Positions 1 to 5,000 of a DNA stretch of 5,000 bases are shown here, in pieces. The stretch is from assembly GCA_025455285.1 (NCBI GenBank), contig JALOMU010000395.1, positions 1-5,000 on the forward strand, read 5' to 3'. A model generated the notes under the pieces. That model was not told where the DNA came from. It worked only from the letters and a program-made list of their open reading frames with translations, and did not search any database. The first letter of the stretch is position 1; each line of letters begins with the position of its first letter. The stretch comes from Flavihumibacter sp. (GTDB lineage Bacteria; Bacteroidota; Bacteroidia; Chitinophagales; Chitinophagaceae). The position numbers were made by a program, and so were the translations under genes.

Positions 1-433
1 ACTTGGTAAGCGGGCCGGAGAACTCTTTCTTGAGTTCTTCTTCCCTGCTTTCCAGGTACTTGCGCCTTTCCTTTTTCGACATATTCGCCATTTTGGCATT
101 GATATCATTGATGATATGTCCTGCCTTTCTCGCATAGGGATAGGTCACATACACTGCATTGCGAAGTCTTGTCCATTTGGCATATCGCTTCCGCATAGCC
201 GGTGGCATGGGAGCGGTTACGTAAACATATTGCAACCAACCAGATGGCAGGGTATCCCCCTCTACAACAAATATGGGCACAATGATCGTATCATTAGGTC
301 CCCATTTGGGATTATAAGGTATTGGTCCGGGTACAGGTGCCGGAAGTGGAGCCTGGGCCTGCGCACCAAGACCCACCAATACCATTCCCAGTATCAGAAA
401 ACTAAAAACCGTATGGTGGAGAACTCTCTGCAT
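1..433 (-). CDS. DUF4294 family secreted protein (partial, C-terminus beyond left edge)
   Basis: I read 144 codons from the ATG at 433 to the left edge, so the C-terminus is missing. Residues 1-28 form a signal peptide: MQRVLHH, a hydrophobic stretch (about 9-23), then an AQA-type signal peptidase I site near 26-28. This suggests export to the periplasm. A proline-rich linker follows (28-42), then a short beta-rich part with DTIIVPIFVVEGD at 48-60. Next comes a YPYARKA segment (98-104) and a charged helical region with KKERRKYLE (120-128) and EEELKKEF (131-138). This order, with YPYA followed by a lysine/glutamate-rich helix, is what I recognise as DUF4294, a Bacteroidota family without known function. 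The start is fixed by an in-frame TAG three codons upstream and by the signal peptide; no Shine-Dalgarno is visible. The gene lies 66 nt downstream of ccmF in the same direction. I see no promoter or terminator in the gap, so read-through is possible, but a role in cytochrome maturation would be a guess. Confidence 0.85.
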   Translation of the reverse strand, partial: MQRVLHHTVFSFLILGMVLVGLGAQAQAPLPAPVPGPIPYNPKWGPNDTIIVPIFVVEGDTLPSGWLQYVYVTAPMPPAMRKRYAKWTRLRNAVYVTYPYARKAGHIINDINAKMANMSKKERRKYLESREEELKKEFSGPLTK

Positions 434-499
434 GCGCTGCTAAACTATCAATAACGACTCTAAGACACAAGTATTGAGCTTTCGGCTGTTACGGCTTTC

Positions 500-2950
500 C
501 TAAATTTTGTTGATAGCTTTCAAGCGCCCCTGTTTCCTGCGATAAACCATGGATACACCAAAGCCCATTGTCATGACAATAATGCCTGCCCAGAGCAGAT
601 TAATGTGTGGGAATTCATACACTTTCAGAGCGATAAATGGTACCATCCGGTTGCTTTCCTTCACCTGCAACTCGATCTTCTGGTTTTCCAATACCCGGCT
701 AAAAGCGATGGCTATATTTTGCGCAAATACAGTATCAACAATGTAACGGGCTTCATTGCCCTCTACATAAAATACCGGCTGTGCAGTAAAACGTGTACCC
801 TCTTTTGAAAAGACCGTGATATCTGCCATCAACGCAGTATCTGTTGGCTGGAACTGGTATTTTTTATTATTCGGATTAGGAACCACGGTATTCAGGGTGA
901 AAAAACCATTGGAATAATAAACCGTATCCTTCACATTAACGGTATAACGTTTGAATTGTGCCGTATCATCGCGGTTATCCATATCCGCCGCATACGTAAT
1001 GTAACTGAATATATCACGGTTCCAGTAATGTTTTGAATCAGGGTTATTGGAAAACCCTTCCATACCCTTTGTATTACGGATCAGGTTAGGATAAAGTGTA
1101 AAGTTCTCCGCACTATCCTTACGCATCATATCAATCCGGTAATAACTGATATTGCCATTCGAATTGGTACTGTCGGCATTTACAAAAGTGGCCATATAAT
1201 CCCCCATATCTGTCGGCACCCCCTTAATCAGAGTCAGGTTCTCAAGGGGCTTTTCTTTGCTGCGTTCATCCCATTTGAGGTTAATGCCTGTGGTATTGAA
1301 ACTTAAAACTTTTCGGTTGGAGGCAGAGATCAGAATGCCAATCAGGCTAAGTGCAAACCCAACGTGGGTAATGGATCCACCTGCAGCTTTCAGCTTTCCG
1401 TTCAGCCCGGACCAAATATAGCTTGCATTGGCAACCAACGCATACACACCTGCAACAAATGCCAGGTAAATGGCAATCTGGAAACCGATGCCTTTTTTAT
1501 CGTAATCCAGTCCGCTTACAAGGAAATAAATCACACAGATGGCTGCTGTTATCACAGTTGGAACCACGAATTTCTTCAGCCATCCTTTACCGGTTTTCTT
1601 GTACTTCAGGTATTGTGCGAAAGCTGTCAACAAGCCTATAACGATAGCCACAAATATCTGGATCTTGTTATAGGAGAATTCAACATCCTCAGGAGCAGCC
1701 GTACTCTGACCTGTAATTTTATTATAAATCGGGTTGAATGAGTTCTGCCAGGTGATAACCATGGCACTCAGGAATAACACCAGTGAGCCGATAAACATCC
1801 AGAATTCCCGGGAAGAGGTCTCCTCCTCGCGGGCAATATGAGGAATTTGTTTGTATCGCACAAGGTAAAGCCCCAGAGAAGGTATAGTGAAAATCAGCAG
1901 GAACAGCAATAACTGCGTATTCATTCCAAGATCAGTAAAACTGTGAACCGAGCTATCGCCTAATACACCACTCCTCGTTAGGAAGGTGGAGAATACCACC
2001 ATGATAAAACTCAAAATAAAAAACAGGTAAGTAGTTCTAAGCGAATGGCCGGTTGCGTTAAATATCACCTGTGTATGTACACCGGCCACCAAAATCAGCC
2101 AGGGCACCAGTGATGCATTCTCCACCGGATCCCAGGCCCAGTAACCTCCAAAGGTGAGCGATTCATAAGCCCAGGCAGCACCCATCATAATTCCCAGTCC
2201 GAGTATTCCGGCTGCAAAGAGTGAATAAGGCAGCGCTTCACGGGTCCAGGTACCGTAATCTTTCTTCCACAATCCTGCAATTGCGTACGCAAATGGAATA
2301 ATGGAAGCTGCAAATCCAAGGAACAACACGGGTGGATGGATCACCATCCAGTAGTTTTGTAACAATTGGTTTAATCCCTGGCCATCCTGCATCTGCGGCA
2401 AACTCAGGTAATCCGCCCTGGCAAATACAGGTGCATCCGCAAATTTTTCCCGTACCAGCAGGAAAGGGTTACTTCCAATCATGGTCTCCCCAATGTAAAG
2501 TCCCAGCACCATGGTTGCCAGACAGATCTGCGCAATAGCGATAACCGACATGATAGGTGCTTCCCACTTGGTTTTGCGTGCAATAAAATAAAGTCCGATT
2601 ACCACATACCAGAAAGACCAGAGCAGAAAACTTCCCTCCTGACCTTCCCAAAAGGCAGCCAGCAGGTATTGCGGATTCATATCCCGGCTGGTATGGTTCC
2701 AGGCATAATAATACTCAAACTTATGAGAAGCCATTATGTAAACCAGCAGGACAAATACGGAGAGTATGGAAAATGCATTTATACTAAAAGCAATCCGGCC
2801 CAGCTTTTTCCAGCTTCGTTCATCCGAAAGATCGCGGGAATTGGTAGCTTTGAAATAAGAGATGGTTGCTACGAGAGCGGAAACCAGGGCCAAAACAATA
2901 AAAAAATGGCCCAGTTGCCCGGGCAATAGATGTTCACCAATATAGTTCAT
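500..2950 (-). CDS. ccmF: Cytochrome c maturation heme lyase, CcmF/CcsA family
   Basis: This is an 816-residue polytopic membrane protein that should join heme from CcmE to the CxxCH site of apocytochrome c on the outer face of the cytoplasmic membrane (System I). The tryptophan-rich WWD heme-handling motif is at 268-284 (GGYWAWDPVENASLVPW), and the CcmF-type GQEGS segment is at 103-107. Four histidines sit where E. coli CcmF has its heme ligands: H205 (MVIHPP) and H336 (SVHSF) as the outward pair, H292 (GVHTQ) and H529 (THVG) as the membrane heme b pair. I count about 14 hydrophobic segments up to residue 543, then a soluble domain (about 544-783), then a last helix (784-803) and a basic tail. 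At 816 residues it is longer than E. coli CcmF (647); most of the excess is in the C-terminal soluble domain, which I believe is usual in Bacteroidota. The PGAP-style name for such proteins is CcsA. The ATG lies 12 nt after the ccmE stop, so the two are probably co-transcribed and depend on the promoter before ccmE. Confidence 0.95.
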   Translation of the reverse strand: MNYIGEHLLPGQLGHFFIVLALVSALVATISYFKATNSRDLSDERSWKKLGRIAFSINAFSILSVFVLLVYIMASHKFEYYYAWNHTSRDMNPQYLLAAFWEGQEGSFLLWSFWYVVIGLYFIARKTKWEAPIMSVIAIAQICLATMVLGLYIGETMIGSNPFLLVREKFADAPVFARADYLSLPQMQDGQGLNQLLQNYWMVIHPPVLFLGFAASIIPFAYAIAGLWKKDYGTWTREALPYSLFAAGILGLGIMMGAAWAYESLTFGGYWAWDPVENASLVPWLILVAGVHTQVIFNATGHSLRTTYLFFILSFIMVVFSTFLTRSGVLGDSSVHSFTDLGMNTQLLLFLLIFTIPSLGLYLVRYKQIPHIAREEETSSREFWMFIGSLVLFLSAMVITWQNSFNPIYNKITGQSTAAPEDVEFSYNKIQIFVAIVIGLLTAFAQYLKYKKTGKGWLKKFVVPTVITAAICVIYFLVSGLDYDKKGIGFQIAIYLAFVAGVYALVANASYIWSGLNGKLKAAGGSITHVGFALSLIGILISASNRKVLSFNTTGINLKWDERSKEKPLENLTLIKGVPTDMGDYMATFVNADSTNSNGNISYYRIDMMRKDSAENFTLYPNLIRNTKGMEGFSNNPDSKHYWNRDIFSYITYAADMDNRDDTAQFKRYTVNVKDTVYYSNGFFTLNTVVPNPNNKKYQFQPTDTALMADITVFSKEGTRFTAQPVFYVEGNEARYIVDTVFAQNIAIAFSRVLENQKIELQVKESNRMVPFIALKVYEFPHINLLWAGIIVMTMGFGVSMVYRRKQGRLKAINKI

Positions 2951-2962
2951 GAGAGAAAGACA

Positions 2963-3283
2963 TTAATTAGAGCTCAGGTTATTCTTATTTGCTTCTACAT
3001 CCTCCTTATACTTGGACGGACATTTCATTGCATTGTGATAAATAACAGGAGTTGAATTTCCAAGTGTGTCAACCGCCATAAACCTCATATAGTTGGGGTT
3101 TTTGATGGGGTCGTATTCCACCGGCTGGGACTTGTCCAGTTTGGCAATCAGGTGAACAAACTTACCCTCCTTCTGACGGGCGGAAGCAACGGTATCATAG
3201 GTAGTTAAATCTCCCATGAAACTGATGAGTACGGCAATCGCTACAGCAATGAAAATCAGGATGATGATATGTGTCTTTTTCAT
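2963..3283 (-). CDS. ccmE: Heme chaperone CcmE, Cys-type, with apparent internal deletion
   Basis: CcmE binds heme covalently outside the cytoplasmic membrane and hands it to CcmF, which is the next gene. The protein has a basic start (MKKTHIII), one membrane anchor (about 5-23), the first OB-fold strands (KFVHLIAKLD at 41-50, then VEYDPIKNPNY at 55-65 and FMAVDTLGNS at 68-77), and the heme-attachment motif CPSKY at 88-92. That motif is the CxxxY variant, in which Cys replaces the E. coli His130 of HDENY. The CDS gives 106 residues; relatives are usually about 130-160. Against E. coli CcmE and remembered Bacteroidota sequences, about 30 residues are missing between IYHNA (81-85) and MKCPSKY (86-92), covering the late OB-fold strands. 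The reading frame is open throughout, so this is an in-frame loss, not a frameshift. An ATG at 3316 would add 11 residues, but it lies upstream of the likely -7 element and adds no family sequence. I therefore start at 3283, which gives a standard membrane-anchor N-terminus. Function is uncertain with this OB-fold. Confidence 0.88.
   Translation of the reverse strand: MKKTHIIILIFIAVAIAVLISFMGDLTTYDTVASARQKEGKFVHLIAKLDKSQPVEYDPIKNPNYMRFMAVDTLGNSTPVIYHNAMKCPSKYKEDVEANKNNLSSN
3021..3035 (-). repeat. Short 5-nt tandem at the apparent ccmE deletion junction
   Basis: On the minus strand this reads CAATG CAATG AAATG, two perfect copies and one near copy of a pentamer. It spans codons 83-88, exactly where the CcmE sequence jumps from the OB-fold to the CPSKY motif. 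The repeat itself is seen directly. That it helped create the deletion by slippage or microhomology is inference, and so short a repeat could be chance. Confidence 0.45.
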
Positions 3284-3285
3284 AC

Positions 3286-3306
3286 TCGCAAATCTAACTT
3301 CGCAAA
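3286..3306. repeat. 7-bp direct repeat next to the ccmE start
   Basis: TCGCAAA occurs at 3286-3292 and again at 3300-3306, exactly 14 bp apart. On the minus strand both copies form part of TAnnTTTG-like boxes (TACCTTTG at 3310-3303 and TAGATTTG at 3296-3289). The second box lies too near the ATG to give a normal leader. The pair may be a duplicated -7 element, a small operator, or chance. Confidence 0.35.
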
Positions 3307-3310
3307 GGTA
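3303..3310 (-). promoter_or_regulatory. Candidate -7 element for the ccmE-ccmF operon
   Basis: The minus strand reads TACCTTTG, an exact match to the Bacteroidota primary sigma factor -7 consensus TAnnTTTG, followed by CG. Transcription would begin roughly 7 nt downstream, leaving a leader of about 13 nt before the ccmE ATG. I find no TTG at the usual 17-23 nt upstream spacing, so the match rests on the -7 box and its position. No Shine-Dalgarno is visible in the leader, as is normal in this phylum. Confidence 0.5.
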
Positions 3311-3335
3311 GCTCAATTTCGAATAGTCAGGTCAT

Positions 3336-3370
3336 TTGTTTACTTCATACAACTTATGGTTTTAATTTTG
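3336..3370 (+). promoter_or_regulatory. Candidate promoter for the ureohydrolase transcript
   Basis: TAATTTTG at 3363-3370 matches the Bacteroidota -7 consensus TAnnTTTG. A TTG at 3336-3338 could serve as the -33 element, though the 24-nt spacing is slightly longer than the usual 17-23. Transcription would start near 3377, giving a leader of about 40 nt before the ATG at 3418. The location in the divergent intergenic region fits. It is a motif match only. Confidence 0.45.
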
Positions 3371-3379
3371 CATCTATGT

Positions 3380-3403
3380 ACGGCTGTACTAACTTGCGGC
3401 CGT
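3380..3403 (+). promoter_or_regulatory. Possible stem-loop in the ureohydrolase leader
   Basis: The arms ACGGCTGT (3380-3387) and GCGGCCGT (3396-3403) can pair over 8 bp, six Watson-Crick and two G-U, around an 8-nt loop. TTTT follows directly at 3403-3406. If transcription starts near 3377, the hairpin would sit almost at the mRNA 5' end and finish 14 nt before the ATG. It could protect the transcript, affect translation start, or act as a weak attenuator. The stem is short and may be fortuitous. Confidence 0.3.
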
Positions 3404-3417
3404 TTTAATCATTCAGT

Positions 3418-4458
3418 ATGGACCTTTCCCAACACGACGCCAACAGTCTTGGCAACCCCAACAACAACCTCTTTGGATTGCCCACAGATGAGCAAAATGC
3501 CCGCCTGGTCATCGTTCCAGTCCCATGGGAGGTTACCGTTAGTTACAGTGCCGGAACAGCCCGCGCCGCTGATAACATCCTGAAAGCCAGTCTGCAGGTA
3601 GACCTTTACGATACGGAGTACCACGACTGTTGGAGACAGGGTTTTTTCATGCGGGAAGTCGATAAAAAGATTTTGTTAAAAAGTGATTATCTCCGGAAAG
3701 AAGCCGAACTCTATATCGATTATATCTCCAATGGAGATGACGTAGAAAAAAATAATTTTATGTGTCGCTCTCTTAAGGATATCAACGAAGGGAGCCTTTT
3801 TCTCAATAACTGGGTATATGCACAATGCCGGGAATTACAGTCAAAAGGGAAACTGGTGGGGCTATTAGGCGGCGATCATAGTACACCATTCGGTTTTATC
3901 AAATCACTTGCTGAACAACACGAATCATTTGGCATCCTTCAAATTGATGCCCATTGCGATTTGAGAAAACAGTATGAAGGATTCAACTATTCCCACGCAA
4001 GTATCATGTACAATGTGCTGGAAGAATTGCCGCAGGTAAAAAAACTGGTACAGGTGGGCGTTCGGGATTTTTGTGATGAAGAAGTTGATTATATCCGCAA
4101 CAGCAATAACAGGGTCCAATGTTTTTTTGACCGCCACCTAAAAAATCGGTTATACGATGGCGATAGCTGGAGAAACATCGTGGAAGACATCGTTGCCAGC
4201 CTGCCGCAAAAAGTCTATATAAGTTTTGATATCGACGGACTGGATCCAAAAAACTGTCCCAACACAGGAACTCCGGTATTCGGCGGACTCGAAGCAGACC
4301 AGGTATTTTACCTCTTCCGGAAAGTGCATGAAAGTGGTCGAAATATCATTGGCTTTGATCTCAATGAAGTAGGTGTGGGTGACAACGACTGGGATGCCAA
4401 TGTAGGAGCCCGGGTATTGTACAAACTTTGTAATATTTTAACTACTGCGAACTTCTAA
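3418..4458 (+). CDS. Ureohydrolase (agmatinase/arginase/formimidoylglutamase family)
   Basis: This is a 346-residue cytoplasmic di-manganese hydrolase that should cleave a guanidino or formimidoyl compound. All six expected metal ligands are visible: H154 in GGDHS (151-155), D177, H179 and D181 in DAHCDLR (177-183), and D271 and D273 in SFDIDGLDP (269-277). H194 in the YSHAS segment and E317 in FDLNEV (313-318) match the catalytic His and substrate-contacting Glu of arginases. The family loop GTPVFGG is at 284-290. The N-terminus, with VPWEVTVSYSAGTARA (35-50) and QVDLYD (60-65), is the form I know from Bacteroidota proteins named agmatinase family, arginase or formimidoylglutamase. DAHCDLR resembles the HutG-type DAH-DLR more than the classical agmatinase DAHTD, and no hut or polyamine genes are in view, so I leave the substrate open. 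Length is within the range I expect for this subgroup. The ATG at 3418 directly precedes recognisable sequence and has no Shine-Dalgarno. The gene is divergent from ccmE, and its stop lies 17 nt before the next gene. Confidence 0.93.
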   Translation: MDLSQHDANSLGNPNNNLFGLPTDEQNARLVIVPVPWEVTVSYSAGTARAADNILKASLQVDLYDTEYHDCWRQGFFMREVDKKILLKSDYLRKEAELYIDYISNGDDVEKNNFMCRSLKDINEGSLFLNNWVYAQCRELQSKGKLVGLLGGDHSTPFGFIKSLAEQHESFGILQIDAHCDLRKQYEGFNYSHASIMYNVLEELPQVKKLVQVGVRDFCDEEVDYIRNSNNRVQCFFDRHLKNRLYDGDSWRNIVEDIVASLPQKVYISFDIDGLDPKNCPNTGTPVFGGLEADQVFYLFRKVHESGRNIIGFDLNEVGVGDNDWDANVGARVLYKLCNILTTANF

Positions 4459-4475
4459 GTCCTAATTTCGCAGCC

Positions 4476-5000
4476 ATGATCTACCAGTACGTAGTTACTT
4501 TAAAAAATAAATTCCGAGACACGATTGACCGCTTCAGTATGCTGGTCTGTGGTGTCTCTGCACTGCTTTTTCTGGAAGCTTATTTCTCTGGTAGCGAAAA
4601 ATTAATGATCCTGGTTTTAGGAGGAGTGCTGGTGGTATTGTTAATAGTTTTTAATGCATATCGTCTCTTTCAACAAAAGAAAAGAGTACGGTTCAATTAC
4701 CTGCTGATGTTAACCGGCCTGGTATGGGCGGGTATGCCGGTATATCCCTGGCTGAGTATTCCGCTCATTGTGATGGGACTGATTGAGCATCAGGCAAAAA
4801 AAGACCTGGAGATCGGTTTTTCAGATGAGGAAATCGTATTTAACAGCATTCCCCGCAAACATTACAGTTGGAATGAATTCACCAATATTGTGTTGAAAGA
4901 TAACCTGCTTACCCTGGATTATGCCAATAACCGGCTCTTTCAGCGCGAAACTGTGGACGATGATGACGATGATTGTGAAGAAGATGAATTCAATACCTAT
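4476..5000 (+). CDS. Multi-pass membrane protein of unknown function (partial, 3' end beyond right edge)
   Basis: I translate 175 codons in frame to the last base of the window with no stop. After a short basic N-terminus (MIYQYVVTLKNKFRD) come hydrophobic segments at about 20-37 and 43-62, a basic loop (QQKKRVR at 66-72), and two more at about 74-88 and 91-104 separated by a proline turn. Residues 110-158 look like a small beta-rich cytoplasmic domain with SDEEIVFNSIPRK (116-128), YSWNEF (130-135) and NNRLFQRE (151-158), similar in style to bacterial PH-like domains behind membrane helices. The final visible stretch is highly acidic: six aspartates (161-166), a cysteine, then EEDE. I do not recognise a named family and assign no function. 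The ATG is the only one after an in-frame TAA at 4431, which fixes the start; no Shine-Dalgarno is present. It lies 17 nt after the ureohydrolase stop and is probably co-transcribed with it. Confidence 0.82.
   Translation, partial: MIYQYVVTLKNKFRDTIDRFSMLVCGVSALLFLEAYFSGSEKLMILVLGGVLVVLLIVFNAYRLFQQKKRVRFNYLLMLTGLVWAGMPVYPWLSIPLIVMGLIEHQAKKDLEIGFSDEEIVFNSIPRKHYSWNEFTNIVLKDNLLTLDYANNRLFQRETVDDDDDDCEEDEFNTY

Noticed and set aside
116..454. Plus-strand open frame of 112 codons
   Set aside because: It lies antisense to the DUF4294 gene, which has a signal peptide and family motifs; the plus-strand translation has no recognisable features.
434..499. Terminator or promoter between ccmF and the DUF4294 gene
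   Set aside because: CGGCT occurs twice (483-487 and 492-496) but as a direct, not inverted, repeat, with no T-run; there is no TAnnTTTG on the minus strand.
1364..1741. Plus-strand open frame of 125 codons opposite ccmF
   Set aside because: The strand opposite encodes clear membrane helices of CcmF including H529; this frame is an antisense shadow.
3020..3040. A frameshift, rather than a deletion, explaining the short CcmE
   Set aside because: The frame is the same before and after the junction and the next base triplet already encodes MKCPSKY; no other frame nearby encodes the missing strands.
3289..3296. Second -7 match TAGATTTG on the minus strand
   Set aside because: Transcription would start at or inside the ccmE ATG, so it is less plausible than the TACCTTTG box; noted only as part of the direct repeat.
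3284..3316. Longer ccmE reading from an ATG at 3316 adding 11 N-terminal residues
   Set aside because: The extra codons overlap the candidate -7 box TACCTTTG and add no family-like sequence; the ATG at 3283 gives a standard basic-hydrophobic anchor start.
3269..3583. Plus-strand open frame across the divergent region and the ureohydrolase start
   Set aside because: It overlaps both the ccmE start and the conserved N-terminus of the ureohydrolase in another frame and has no domain-like sequence.
4463..4470. TAATTTCG just before the membrane protein as a private promoter
   Set aside because: It has one mismatch in the core, no TTG at a suitable distance, and would leave almost no leader; co-transcription with the ureohydrolase is simpler.

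Overview
The window looks like ordinary chromosome from a member of the Bacteroidota, most likely near Chitinophagaceae/Sphingobacteriales. Four things support this. It carries a DUF4294 gene, a family I know only from Bacteroidota. CcmE has a Cys-type heme site (CPSKY) in place of the proteobacterial HDENY. None of the genes has a clear Shine-Dalgarno sequence. The divergent intergenic region has TAnnTTTG-type -7 elements. The placement comes from recognition of families and motifs, not from a database search.

Layout, left to right. Positions 1-433 (minus) hold a secreted DUF4294 protein that runs off the left edge. Positions 500-2950 (minus) hold a large CcmF-type cytochrome c heme lyase. 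Positions 2963-3283 (minus) hold the heme chaperone CcmE, 12 nt upstream of ccmF. Positions 3284-3417 are a divergent intergenic region with a candidate promoter for each side and a possible stem-loop in the rightward leader. Positions 3418-4458 (plus) hold a metal-dependent ureohydrolase (agmatinase/arginase/formimidoylglutamase superfamily). Positions 4476-5000 (plus) hold a small multi-pass membrane protein of unknown function with a very acidic tail, cut by the right edge. No stretch over 300 bases lacks a gene, and I see no RNA genes, mobile elements or CRISPR arrays.

How the genes work together: ccmE and ccmF form a leftward two-gene unit for System I cytochrome c maturation. CcmE carries heme covalently outside the membrane and passes it to CcmF, which attaches it to apocytochrome c. 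The DUF4294 gene lies 66 nt further on in the same direction, with no obvious promoter or terminator between, so it may be read through. The ureohydrolase and the membrane protein are 17 nt apart and probably co-transcribed rightward; I see no functional link between them.

The point most worth a second look is CcmE. The CDS is only 106 residues and seems to lack about 30 residues of the OB-fold, in frame, exactly between the central strands and the CPSKY heme motif. A CAATG-CAATG-AAATG tandem sits at the junction. I found no strong evidence of an undescribed system; the rest is conventional housekeeping sequence.
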